Positions 35,107-46,410 are shown, numbered from the stretch's first letter. The stretch: 64,000 bases of DNA from Arabidopsis thaliana (GCF_000001735.4 NC_003070.9:22181971-22245970); one strand, 5' to 3'. Numbers and translations are program-made. The notes: generated by a model from the sequence alone, not told the origin.

Positions 35107-35862
35107 TCACCTACCAAACCAAGAAAAATCATCAACATCATCTAGATAATCATAATTAATATCTTGTTGAGGTAGTTCTGTTGGGGGCGTAACTGGAATC
35201 CCCTCTGCCGCAGGAGGATGAACCGGTGGGAAATTAAACTGATAGCCGCCAATGAGAAAACGGCGAGAAGGTCTCTTGCAGATTACGCAAAGCTTACACC
35301 TCGAATGCGGCGGCACCGCGTCCTCGTGACTGTGAATCATCCGGTCGCAACTATCGCATAGAATCTGGTTGTGTGTAGGACAATAAACAACAGCATTTGA
35401 ATTCGAAGCTACGCATAACTCACATCTCATTGCAAACATCCATCTCTCGCAATTGTTATCCCCGTGGCAGCTCCTCTCAAACATCTCTGCTCTTCTTTGG
35501 TGACCACCCACATGCTGCTGCTGATGATTATTGTTATTGTTATGGTGAACCACATGAGGCATATGTGCATGATCATGGTGTTGATTATTCATGTTAGCGA
35601 AGACGACTTGAGTTTGATGGCCATTAGTGGCACAATTGTAATGGTGCGAATAACATGATTGACAAAGAACCATCCCGTCCTCATAACAGAAAAGTATAGA
35701 CGGATACATCGAGCAGTTATCGCAAAGTTGGTAACGTACGTGTTCTGCATGTATGTTATTATGATGGCGAAGGTTGTCACATGTAAGGCAGAAGTTAAGA
35801 GCTTCTGTAACACAATGGATCACGGCTGTTACATGTCTACATGTGTGACAAACTTGAGCCAT
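35107..35862 (-). CDS. BBX26: B-box zinc finger protein BBX26
   Basis: A 251-aa B-box protein, probably At1g60250/BBX26, expected to act as a nuclear transcriptional co-regulator. B-box 1 (about 5-40) has CHTC, then FCLTC. B-box 2 (about 47-85) has CDNC, FCYEDGMVLCQSC and a His end. A His/Asn-rich linker (about 93-122) is followed by a third cysteine-rich element (C147, C150, C161, H164, C169, C172, H177) with B-box-like spacing, then CKLCVICK. The C-terminus is acidic (DYDDVDDFSWFGR-like). No CCT domain is present. The coding part is a single exon. A 5'UTR intron is suggested by GT at 35966-35965 and AG just before 35867, a few bases upstream of the ATG. Confidence 0.85.
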   Translation of the reverse strand: MAQVCHTCRHVTAVIHCVTEALNFCLTCDNLRHHNNIHAEHVRYQLCDNCSMYPSILFCYEDGMVLCQSCYSHHYNCATNGHQTQVVFANMNNQHHDHAHMPHVVHHNNNNNHQQQHVGGHQRRAEMFERSCHGDNNCERWMFAMRCELCVASNSNAVVYCPTHNQILCDSCDRMIHSHEDAVPPHSRCKLCVICKRPSRRFLIGGYQFNFPPVHPPAAEGIPVTPPTELPQQDINYDYLDDVDDFSWFGR

Positions 35863-36908
35863 GTTTCCTGAAAAATATTCATATAAGATTATAACAAAAT
35901 TATCAACTTCGCAAAACGGAAGAGAAGAAACACGAATTTAAAATAAAAAAAAACATTCAACTTACACGAACCAAGGAGAGAAGGAAGCCAAAGTTTTGTT
36001 TTCTCTGTGAAACAATCTGTGAAGCTCGTATTTAGATGGAGTTTCTAATTTGTAGATTTTTTTTTAACAAACTGATTATGTAGAAGGATATATTTTACTA
36101 AGTTATATACTTATCTTTAACTATAAATTATTCTCAAAATTCAACATTACATTTATTAATTGAGAATAAGAAAGAAAAAAGATAATTATATGATATTTGA
36201 AAAATTGATCCTTGTTTCTCATTTTTTTGTTAAGAATAAAGTTTTTTTTTTTCCTTTTATCGGATCTTAAAGATCAGTAAGAATAATGTCGTTTCTTAAA
36301 TTTTGATGTAGAAATCTTTTTTTTTTGAAGAAAAAAATATCCCAACTTTATCAACATAACCAAACGGGGGACAAACAGGTAAATTAATGAGTTTTTTTTT
36401 TTTGTATAACTATTTTGCTTTAGAGTTTAGATTGTTAGCTTAGTACTTACATACTTAAGTTTCTGATCAGTCTTTGTTATGATTTTCACATGTAGGTAGG
36501 AAGCTGCGCTTTTGTTCTTTTTAATGTGGAAATGCAGCCTTAACAATGGATGGTATATGAATTTGAAGCTGCTCTTTTGTGTCTCTTTTTTGATGCGGAT
36601 TAGCATGCTTTTGTGTAAAAAACAACTTTGCTAAGAGTTACTAACTATTCAAGTGTTTGTATGGTTCTGTAATATGGTTTTTTGATACAATGCTAGCTTG
36701 AACTTGATGTCATGCTTAGGCCTGGGTACGAATTTCTTTTTAGCATTTAAAAACGGGCAATTCTTGTATTCAGCATCTGTGATTTCTCATTATTTTGTCG
36801 TGTAAAGTTACTAAACTAGTTTAATTTAGAATTTATAGAAAAAAAGAAGTGGCTCTCATGACAAGTAGTCTAAATTCAGTAGAACATAAGAGTTATTTCA
36901 TCACAGTA
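35863..36908. other. BBX26 leader and spacer to BGLU5 3' end
   Basis: Contains the presumed BBX26 5'UTR intron (about 35868-35966) and then AT-rich spacer with homopolymer runs. No ORF is supported. Confidence 0.5.
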
Positions 36909-39424
36909 CTAAGAGGAAGAAGAGAAGTTGCTCTGCAATTCCTTGATGCCTTTGGAATCAAGAAAAGAAGTTTTGCCCTTGAGAAAATCAGAGTACCAAT
37001 GAGCAGAGAGTCTAGGAGATCTCTTGCGATGTGGATCACTGAAATTTACAGAGTACAATCCATAACCATAATCGTACCGCCCTATAAGCTCGAATAAATC
37101 CATAAATGACCATACAAAATAGCCTCTAGTGTCTGATCCATTCCTACACGTAGCAATGTCCTTTTCCTTAATTACACGAACAAGATAAGAGAAGAAAAGA
37201 TGCAATAAAAAAACTTTACTTACCTTATGGATTTGAGCACACCACCAATGTAAGCATTCATGTATTCCACCCTATGTGTATCCTTGTGTTGCGTCATCGG
37301 TGTACCTGTTTGTATATGACATTTTAAGTCCAAATCAAAAACATGAGGGAGAGACGAATAAATTAATCATAGAAGAGATTGACCATTCTCAAGAATGTAG
37401 ACAGGAGGATTGTCATAGCTCTGCTTTATATACTCTAGGACAGCTTCCATAGTCCACGGAGCAACAGGATACTTGTCCAAACAAAAACAAAACAAACAAT
37501 GAAAGATAGATTAGTAGCACTTATTTGTTTAAAGACTTATAATGTCAAGGAATATAAGGTGTTTTGTATCTGAATTTGGTAGCCTTAAAACTCTTACCTC
37601 TATAACTGAAAAATTCCCAAGGTCTTCTAACCAGTAAAACGAAGAAAAAATGAGTAGTAACAAATTATAAAGATAAAAGAGGTTTTTTTTTTGTTATACA
37701 AAAGAATGAGTCTGATTCATACAAGTCACATATGCGCCCATGTCTGAGTAGAAGTCCGGGTTTCCAGAAATAGAAGGTTTGAATTTGATGTTTGTGACAG
37801 AAGCCGCAAACTAATGATTGATTCCTATGAAGTCAGATGAGCCTTTAACTTGTTCTGATTCTTCCTCTGAGAAAACTGGCAGTCTTGATCCAATGGTTCT
37901 TTTCATTGTATCTGGATAGTCTCCAAATATAAGAGGTCCAAGGAACCTGAGTTTTAAAGAGCAGATTTTCTTTCTTTTCAGCTTAAGATCTTGCACATGT
38001 TGCCCAATTTGAAAAACCTTTTAGAACTGTTTGTGCCTGACTCACCAACCGAAATAGAAATCTTTGGCTCTTTGAGTTGCAATGGCATCATCCTTGGAGC
38101 TTGTAGAAGGAGTCAACCCCATTAAATATAAGCCAAAGCCTATGGAACCACCCTGCTTATCCTGCACATTGTATATAGTATGTTGCTTCTTATACATTCA
38201 AAAGAGGGTTATGTATAAGCAAGTATACCTTGTACTTTTGCTTATATAGTCTTGAAGCAGAGGCGTGCGCAAGAAGTAAGTTATGGCCTACAATATATGT
38301 TTCAGTAGAAGAGTTCCCTAACAAGCAGTTTTTGCCCGGTAAAGAACAACGACCAGGCGGTGTATCCCCATCGTTGTAACCTCCAATAGTAAATACATTA
38401 GCCTCATTGATAGTGGTCCAGAATTTGACATAGTTCCCAAACTCTCTGAAACAAACATCTACATAAGCAGTGAAGTCTTTGCTACAATGCCAAATAACAC
38501 CAAATTTAGTTTCACATAATACTGTCCTAGAAAATCTGTAAAAGAGATTTAATTAATGTTGTTTTTTCTTAGCCTACATCATCATATTGTTGACCCATCC
38601 TCCATATTCATCCTCAAGATACTGAGGATGATCGTAGTGATACAGTGTAACATGTGGTTCAATCCCATGGGTTATTAATTCGCTGATGAGGTTCTTGTAG
38701 AACTGTAGACCCTTTTGGTTAACAGAGCCTCTTCCATCTAATGAGATAAGAGCTAATTATAAAGTTGATCCCTTCAAGTGAAACAAAACCGGCATAAATG
38801 TTTAAGAAGGCTTACTAGGTATTAGCCTAGACCAAGATATAGAGAATCTGAAGGCATCTAAGTTAGTGTCTACCATCAGCTTCACATCTTCCTACAAAGT
38901 CACAATGAAGTCAGGCTTGATGAATAAACTATATAATGTAGTAGTAGTCACAAGGAGAGAGTAAAGCAGAAAAGAGAAAGAACCTTATACTTGTGATACC
39001 CATCACATGTTACATCTCCGTTACCAATGTTACCTGAAAAGTTAGAAACGAAAAAATTGATCAGAAGCATAAATAATTCAAAGGCAACAACTAATCTCTG
39101 TTTCTAAATATATCTGTTCAAATACTGATGCTAATAACAGTTTATGTTAAAATGAAAGCTTACGAGAGTAACAAAGAGTGTCCCACACGCTAGGTTTCCT
39201 TCCATCTTCCGCAGCAGCTCCTTCCCACTTGCAGAGATCAAACATTTGGTTCAAAAATTCCAAAAAAAAAAAAAGCTTAGGAATTGATTCCAAACCTGAT
39301 AAGCAGAAGTGCCAGCTCCGAAGAGGAATCCCTCGGGGAAATCAGATCTGCTGAAAACGTCGCTGCATCTCCCGGGGAAAGCAAAAGATAGAAAAATGGT
39401 AAACAGAGCAAAAAACTGTTCCAT
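36909..39424 (-). pseudogene. BGLU5: GH1 beta-glucosidase BGLU5 with in-frame nonsense codon
   Basis: Family 1 glycoside hydrolase with a signal peptide ([21 protein letters not shown]). Minus exons: 39424-39296, 39227-39164, 39033-38984, 38891-38816, 38737-38578, 38481-38229, 38161-38046, 37946-37723, 37623-37598, 37471-37384, 37305-37224, 37143-36909. They would encode 500 aa. The acid/base Glu is present (TINEAN, about E186) and the nucleophile is encoded (YILENG, about E394). However, codon 328 is TAG (37811-37813), where BGLU6 has TAT for Tyr in GINHY. The predicted product is 327 aa and lacks the nucleophile. I recall a 500-aa database entry, so other accessions may be intact. It lacks one intron that BGLU6 keeps. 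It could still be an active gene if this base is an error or polymorphism. Confidence 0.8.
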
Positions 39425-39755
39425 TTCTAATGCTCTTTCTCTTGTACTGCTACTAGAGATAATATTTGTGTGACGAAGAAACAAAGTATATGGTCCACTG
39501 TATTTATTTAAAGTGTGTAACACGTGTTGAAATAAATAACTCTAGCGTTTTTACAAAAAAAAAGCCTTTAGTTTTGAGTTTTTCATACATTATTGGGATT
39601 TTTTTGCACTGTTTTCAGTCCATTTTGAAATAAGAAGCAATTCGGTTATCAATATTTGATTGTAAAATAAATGAAAACAAATAATATTCGAATGAATTTA
39701 TTACGCTTCTCATTATGACAACGGATTCATCAGAATATATTATTGCAATTCATTA
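39425..39755. other. BGLU5 promoter and BGLU6 3' flank
   Basis: A short spacer between the tandem glucosidases. It holds a TGGTCCAC..CACGTGTTGAAATAAATA block (39490-39536) shared with the BGLU6 promoter. Confidence 0.55.
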
Positions 39756-42287
39756 CTAGGAGTAAGGAGAGAGGTTGCTCTGCAATTCCGTGATGCCTTG
39801 AGAACCAAGAAAAGCGGTTTTGCCCTTGAGAAAATCAGAATACCAATGAGCAGAGAGTTTGGGAGATCTTTTGCGATGAGGATCACTGAAATTGACAGAG
39901 TACAATCCATAACCAACATCGTATCCCCCCTTAATCTCGTATAAATCCATAAGTGACCATACAAAGTAGCCTCTCGTATCTGATCCATTCCTACATGTAG
40001 TAATGTTTTTTTTCTTTATTACACTGACAAGAGAAGTGACGAAAATATGCAATAAGAAACTTTACTCACCTAATGGATTTCAGCACACCACCAATGTAAG
40101 CTTGTAAGAACTCAATCCTTGGTGTGTCCTTTTCTTTCAACTGCGAATCTCGATTTATCGGTCGACCTATTCGTTGACATTAACAAGAGAATTTAGCTGA
40201 CTAAAACGAGAGAGAGATAGAGAGAGAATGAGAGAGAGAGAGAGACCATTCTCAAGAACGTAGACAGGAGGATTGCCATAGCTCTGCTTTACATACTACA
40301 AGACAGCTTCTATAGCCCATGGAGCAACATCATACTTATCCAAAACAAAACAAAAAATAACTAAGAACACTCATTTGGTTTAAAACTTTGTATAAGAATT
40401 TGGTAGCCGTAGAAACTCTTACCTCAGAAGATGAAAAATTCGCAAAGACTGTCCCTCCCAAGCAGTAAAGCGAAGACGAGATGGTTAGCGAAGAAAAAAT
40501 ATCGAGATAAATAGTAAAGAGCTAATTTTTGTTAGTCAAAAAGATTGAGTTTGATTCCTACAACTCAAAATTACGTTCATGTCTGAGTAGAAATCAGGGT
40601 TTCCTGAAATAGAAGGTTTCAGTTTGCTGTTTGTGATAGAAGCTGCAAGATAGTGATTGATTCCTATATAGTCAGATGAGCCTTTCACTTGTTCTGATTC
40701 TTCCTCCGAGAAAACGGGCATTCTTGATCCGACGATTCTTTTCATTGTATCCGGATAGTCTCCATATATAAGAGGCCCAAGCATCCTGAGTTTGAAAGAG
40801 TGTATTTGGTATTTCTTCTCATTTTATGAGGATATCTTTTGGAACAGTTTGTGCTTGACTCACCAGCCGTTGAAGAAATCGTTGGCTCTTTGAGTTGCAA
40901 TGGCATCATCTTTGGAGCTTGTGGAAGGACTAAACCCTATCGTCAATATGCTAAAGCCTATGGAACCTCCCTGCTTATCCTGCACATTGTATGTACTATT
41001 TAGTATGTTATTGTTCTCTTGTCATCAACTCACACATTCAAGAATAGTGTTATGCAAAACTATATGTACCTTGTAATTTTGCTTATATAGTCTTGAAACA
41101 GAGGCGTGCGCAAGCAACAAATTATGGCCTACAATATATGGTTCAGTGGAAGAGTTCCCTAATAAGCAGTTTTGGCCTGGTATGGAACAACGACCAGGCG
41201 GTGAATCCCCATCGTTGTAACCTCCAATAGAGAATATATTGCCCTCGTTGATCGTGGTCCAGAATTTGACATGGTTTCCAAACTCTCTGAAGCAAACATC
41301 TGCATAAGCAGTAAAGTCTTCGCTGCAATGGTAAAAACAACAACAAGTTTTGTTTACTATTTCACATCATCTTTTTCTACATAATCTGTAAAAAGAAAGT
41401 ACAATGCCGCTTTTTGTTAACCTACACGATCATGTGGTTGAGCCATCCTTCATATTCGTCCTCAAGATATTGAGGATGATCAAAGTGGTGCAGTGTAACA
41501 TATGGTTCAATTCCTATAGTAATTAGTTTACTTAAAGTCAAGTTAATAATAATAACACCGCGCAGAATATCGAGTGGATATGACGAGAGGTCTTACCATG
41601 GTTTACTAATTCTTGGATAAGATTCTTGTAGAACTGAAGACCCTTTTGGTTAACAGGGCCTCTTCTATCTAATGAGATAATTAAGAACTGATCATAAACT
41701 TGATCTAAGATTAATGAGTAAAACTGAAGATTAATGAAGACTTACTAGGTATTAGCCTAGACCAAGAGATGGAGAATCTGAAAGCATCTAAGTTAGTGTC
41801 CACCATCAACTTCACATCTTCCTGAATAGTCACAATAAACTCAGGCTTGATGAACAAAAAACTCATAATGTAGCAAGAGTAAATTAGCAGAGAAGAGAAA
41901 GAACCTTGTATTTGTGATACCCATCACATGTTATATCTCCGTTACCTTGGTTATTATCTGCAATGTTAATATTAATATTTGTTCAAACACTAACAATAAT
42001 TAAATGTTGAAAAACGAAAGCTCTTACGTGAGTGACAAAATCTGTCCCAGACACTAGGTTTCCTTCCGTCTTCCGCAACAGCTCCTTCCCACTTTCAGAT
42101 ATTAAAACCTTTGTTTCAGTTCTGTTCGAAGATTCAAGATAATAAATTGATTCCAAACCTGATAAGCAGAAGTGGAAGATCCAAAGACGAATCCCTCAGG
42201 AAAATCACATCTGCTGAAAACGTCGCTGCATTTCCCGGAGAAAGCAAAAGCAAGAAAAATGGTAATCAGAGCAAAAGTCTTTTCCAT
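39756..42287 (-). pseudogene. BGLU6: GH1 family BGLU6 (flavonol glucosyltransferase locus), nonsense allele
   Basis: Tandem paralogue of BGLU5 with signal peptide [21 protein letters not shown]. Minus exons: 42287-42159, 42091-42028, 41957-41905, 41821-41746, 41668-41597, 41513-41426, 41322-41070, 40979-40864, 40785-40565, 40448-40423, then 40334 onward. Codon 379 is TAG (40296-40298), where BGLU5 has GAG ([10 protein letters not shown]). Translation stops at 378 aa, before the nucleophile motif YVLENG, although downstream exons remain GH1-like to 39756. From memory, BGLU6 acts as a flavonol 3-O-glucoside 6''-O-glucosyltransferase in some accessions and is non-functional in Col-0. This copy fits a null allele. 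An intron near 40205-40246 holds a (GA)n run. Confidence 0.85.
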
Positions 42288-42591
42288 TTTTTCACACTTT
42301 TTCTCTCTTTTCGTTCCATTATTGGCTTGTCAGAACTTAGAATTAATAAATTACGAGTCTCTCGCTCACTGTACCACCTGCCCCTCCAGTGTTATTTCTG
42401 TGAGGATGAAAAAGAAAGATGGTCCACTTTTGAATTACCACGTGTTGAAATGAATATTACGCTTCCCACAAATAGAAATATCAAATATGCATAGTAGTGT
42501 ACTACTATCCATTTTTGTTTTGGGGTTTGAAAAATATATTATCCTAGATTTAGTAATTAGTACTATATGAAGTGTAAAAAATATCTTTGGG

Positions 42592-42850
42592 CATCTCCAT
42601 CAAGGAGAAACCCAAAAAGTTTTTCAAACAAACAAATTAGTATTTTACTAAATTTTTATTATATGATTAAATTTTTATTTTAATGAAAAAATTGAACCAA
42701 TTGAGAGGAGAGAAATGTAATGATGGCTTGTAGAGAATATCTCATAGTTTCTCACTTGAGAAACTTTCTATACTCTCTCTCTTCTCTTTTTATTATTTTT
42801 ATTATTTTAGTAGTGAGAAACTCTCTTGAGAGACTACCAATGGAGATGGT
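42592..42850. mobile_element. MITE-like element, short terminal inverted repeats
   Basis: The left end GGGCATCTCCATCAAGG and the right end CCAATGGAGATGGTC are partly inverted (CATCTCCAT / ATGGAGATG). About 260 bp of AT-rich, non-coding sequence lies between them. Similar GCATCTCCAATGG phrases recur at 55722-55850. The ends suggest a PIF/Harbinger- or hAT-type MITE, but a clean target-site duplication was not found, so the family is uncertain. Confidence 0.4.
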
Positions 42851-43031
42851 CTTAGATTTAGTTCTGTATGAAGTAAGAAAAAATCTATCCGCAGAAATTG
42901 GAATACGTAATGTAAATTTGTAATGAAGACCATATATATAGATTTGTAAAAAAGAAAAAAAATTTGGAACCTTTGGATTAATCCAAGACTCAAATTGGTC
43001 AGCTCCATATATAAGTTATAAATTGAACTTG

Positions 43032-43084
43032 AATTTGGATTGGCTATGTTGTTCAAAAAAAAAAAAAAAAAATTTGGATTGGCT
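43032..43084 (+). mobile_element. minimal retro-insertion with 14-bp target-site duplication
   Basis: AATTTGGATTGGCT occurs at 43032-43045 and 43071-43084, flanking only ATGTTGTTC plus 16 A residues. This is the expected mark of an extremely 5'-truncated LINE- or SINE-type insertion. Confidence 0.75.
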
Positions 43085-44599
43085 CTCAGGCTGTGAACTA
43101 GCTACTTGCTTTCTCAACACACTTGGAATCTTGGATGATTTCGAAAATATTTAGGAGTTTCTTGTTTCCTCACTTTTCACGTATTTTCCATACTTTAAAA
43201 TGGATAAATTAGCACCATGATATTATTTTTTCAGGTTCTACTATTTTGGTTTGAATTTTTTGAATCGTTTAGAGTTAGTATTATATATATTTTTACTAGA
43301 ACTAATATAATTTGTTGACAAAAAGATGATATCTTATCCAAACAAATTTTGTGTTATTTCCATACGCATTTTTAGATTAAATAAATTATGAGAAATCATA
43401 TTTATTTAGATATTTTAAGTTTGATATCATATAATGAAATACCATTATATTTATAAATAACAAAATGAAAATTCAGATAGGTAAGCTAGTAATTTATGAT
43501 AGTACCGTTATTGTGTTATATTTGAATTTACATCCAAAAAAAATAAAAAAAAAATAAATAAATATTGAGCATCGCTCCTAAATTGCTAAATGTTTTTAAA
43601 ATGCCCTTTCCCGCGAGAGAGATATGTCGGTGGAATGTTGGTGAAATGAATAAATAAAGATTGGTCCAAGCTGTGTGTGACAAAAGGATGGTCCAATGCA
43701 TTCATGTAGGAAAATTGGAACACTTGTTCAACAGGTAACCACATCTTTCTTCATTTGGTTTATTCGAAAACTAATCTTTTTATTATGGCAAATTCATTAA
43801 AAATTGGTCGGCTCCACGAGTTATAAATTCTAAAATTTTCTAAATTAAGGCTTTGTCGATCGATATAAACATACCAGCTGCGGGTCCAGATTTAGAGTGT
43901 CATGGTACCGGATTTGGAAGCTAAATAAACTGGAAATTTTGATTGATAAGTAGATGGTGAAGTATCAGTTTAACTTACATTTTGAATATTTAGATTTGTT
44001 TTGGAAAATTAAATGTATTCGTTATTTTTTCTTTTCTTTTTTCTTTTTTTTTTTCTTCTTCTTTTTTAGCTTAAAACTTATTCATTGTTTTTCCTCATTG
44101 TTATTCATTGATTAAAGACTCTGAAAATTGAAATGTATAGTTGAAGATATTTTGTTCTAAAAAAAAAAAAAGAGTCTAGTTATTAACTAAACTCATTTTA
44201 AAAGATAGAAAGTCTAGTTATTGATAGATTTAACCACTTAGACAATCCTCATCGGTAAGATCTACAAAAATGGTCTTTGATGAATAAAATGTATTGTTTT
44301 TGTTACAATTTTATTATTCAAATAAAATTTGAAATAACTAAATTAAATCACACCAATAGAATTAATATATCTGGCAAAATGAGTTTGTTAGATTAATTCA
44401 GAGTCTATGGGCAAAGTGAGAAATTTTCTCTTTTTTTTTCATTTCTATTTTTTTTAATTATTTTAGTTGTGAAAGATCTTCCAATAAAAATGCTATTAAA
44501 TCTTATCTCTCCATCAGTAGTTCGCCTTAGCTTCTCTCTCGAATCGAGAAAGATAGACTTTTTTTTTTGGTAAAAAAGAAATTGATTACGTGCGGGGTT

Positions 44600-46410
44600 T
44601 AATTTTTGTGTGATGTTTGTCATTACTGGTAATATCATTGTTTATATTCGATTAGCGTTATTTTGTGTTTAATCACAAACCTCTCATCTCACAACCACAA
44701 ACCATGGAAAATAAGAATATTAACTAGTCTCTAAAGCAATTAATAGAGAGAATAAGAAAACTATATTGTTGAAATACTAGAAACAAAAAAAAAAAATAAA
44801 GACAAAGAGTAATTTTTTTTTTTTTTTGATATACCCTATCAGCTAATGTGACCAGTCTCAGTAAGAACACATCGAAGTGCTACGGAGTATGACTTCCAGA
44901 GTAAAATCTCCTTGTTACCTTTGGTTGAGTGGGATTAAGAACTTGATAACGCATAACACTTTATCCTTCTTATTATTTTCGTCAGGCCTATACTCTTCTA
45001 TGAACCAAGCAGTTTTCTTCGGATCTTCTCCTTCACAAACATTTCTTGGTTCCTCATTTTCCGAAAATTGAAAAATCCTCCTGTAACCAAGAACCTTACC
45101 TTTTGACTTGATAACTCTATGACCTTCTACGATCCTCCAGCAACCACCACCATCACATTCATCGGTTTTACCACAAGTCTTTGTCCTGTTAGCAAAGATA
45201 CAGGTTCCGAACTCTTTAAACTTGTCATCTTGAGGATCCACAAGCGTCAACGGATGCAAACGGTACACATCGTTGGTAACGTAGCTAGGCCAAGTGTTTC
45301 CATCATAACCGATTATCGTCTCCAGATAAAATGCACCCTCCGCTTCTGAATCGAAGAAACAGACTCCATAAGCTGGCAACAATTGATTTGCAGGAAGCGG
45401 TGATCTAGTGGAGAGACACGAGAAATGCTTGGCTAGCAAGAAACTGATTTCAGCATCGAACATAAACCGAATCTTGCAAATCACATGATCTTGCTTGCAG
45501 TTCAAGTTATTGTTAAGCCTGTACTCTTCCATTACCCAACTTCTCTTGTATTCTCTAGGTTTCTTCTTTAGGCAGAACTTGAGAATCTTCTTGAACCCTA
45601 GAATCTTCCCAGTCTCCTTCGATTTTATCAGTTTATCACGACCAATGATCCTCCAGCAACCAGATTGACATCCATCGGTTCTACCACAATTCTCTGTTCG
45701 TGGTTTAACGATCACGAATCTAGGGCTCTGAGAATGAAACTCCTCATTTGGATTCTTGTTGAACACGTCTACATCTTCGATGAAGTGATCAGGCCACGAA
45801 TCCCCGTTAACGATCATACGCTTCAGATAACGTGAGATGATTACATCGTCTTCTGCTTTGATCAGTTCTTCTTTGATTAGCCAATAAGTTGCTTCGTCTT
45901 CTGCTTTCATCAGTTCGTCTTTGATAAGCTCATAAGTTGCTTCGTCTTCAACTTTCATTGGTTCGTCCTCATAAAGAAACTAAATCGATCAAGAGAGAGA
46001 GAAAGATTAAACGCAAAAATGAGTGTTGTTTCTTGGAGATGAAGCGAAGAAGACTCATGTTCATAAATGTGCTTTTAAGTTAATGGCAACCGTTATATCT
46101 AAGTTTCGTATTGATTAATTTACCCTTGTTGATCTCTTTTTATTTCTCAACTACCCTTCTTCCACGGATATTTTTTCACTGTTTATCCAAAATTTGTGAA
46201 TGGATTAAAAAAAAGAAGGGAAACACCTCAATAATGTAACCAAAAAGTCTACATAGTTGTCAACCAGAGTTTCCAAGTTATTTAGACCATATAATTGTCT
46301 CAAGTCAAGCACCAACCTTTGATAATGTTTGTCCTTATTCATAAAACGGTCGGCGCATCTTCATCATATCAAGTTAGAATAGCATAAGAATATACAGAAA
46401 TAGATACTCC
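44600..46410 (-). repeat. diverged fourth copy of the NAC cluster unit
   Basis: The 3' flank (44600-44790) shares phrases such as GCGATTAG/CGATTAGCGTTATTTTG, CTCTCCTCTCAC-like and CACAAACCA...ACTAGTCT with the flanks at 47.5, 57.2 and 59.0 kb. The NAC-like gene lies inside. The upstream flank at 46220-46410 (CACCTCAATAATGTAA..AAGTC, TTCCAAGTTATT-AGACCATATA, TCTCAAGTCAAGCACCA) recurs at 51325-51500 and, inverted, at 63870-64000. Confidence 0.65.
44915..45958 (-). CDS. NAC023: double NAC-like domain protein (probably ANAC023)
   Basis: A 347-aa, single-exon protein made of two degenerate NAC-like folds. Fold 1 (about 35-180): VIISRYLKRMI, WPDHFIEDVDVF, a TDGC..GCWRIIGRDKLIKS core, GKILGFKKILKF, WVMEEYRL and DHVICKIRF. 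Fold 2 (about 200-345) repeats the order: WPSYVTNDVYRLHPL, GTCIFANRT..TDEC, CWRIVEGHRVIKS, GKVLGYRRIFQF, WFIEEYRP and KVLCVIKF. The N-terminus carries a short tandem repeat, EDEATYELIKDEL / EDEATYWLIKEEL / EDDVIISRYLK, where its paralogues have one unit. No C-terminal activation region is present. Whether it binds DNA is unknown, because most canonical NAC contact residues (KATGKDK) are altered. The symbol is from memory of At1g60280. Confidence 0.8.
   Translation of the reverse strand: MKVEDEATYELIKDELMKAEDEATYWLIKEELIKAEDDVIISRYLKRMIVNGDSWPDHFIEDVDVFNKNPNEEFHSQSPRFVIVKPRTENCGRTDGCQSGCWRIIGRDKLIKSKETGKILGFKKILKFCLKKKPREYKRSWVMEEYRLNNNLNCKQDHVICKIRFMFDAEISFLLAKHFSCLSTRSPLPANQLLPAYGVCFFDSEAEGAFYLETIIGYDGNTWPSYVTNDVYRLHPLTLVDPQDDKFKEFGTCIFANRTKTCGKTDECDGGGCWRIVEGHRVIKSKGKVLGYRRIFQFSENEEPRNVCEGEDPKKTAWFIEEYRPDENNKKDKVLCVIKFLIPLNQR

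Larger units (their letters stand above)
42288..44914. other. BGLU6 promoter and long spacer with small insertions
   Basis: Begins with the BGLU6 promoter (CACGTGTTGAAATGAATA at 42440-42457). It then holds a MITE-like element at about 42590-42853 and a tiny poly(A) retro-insertion at 43032-43084, both listed separately. From about 44600 the sequence is the diverged 3' flank of the NAC cluster unit. No other gene is seen. Confidence 0.55.
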
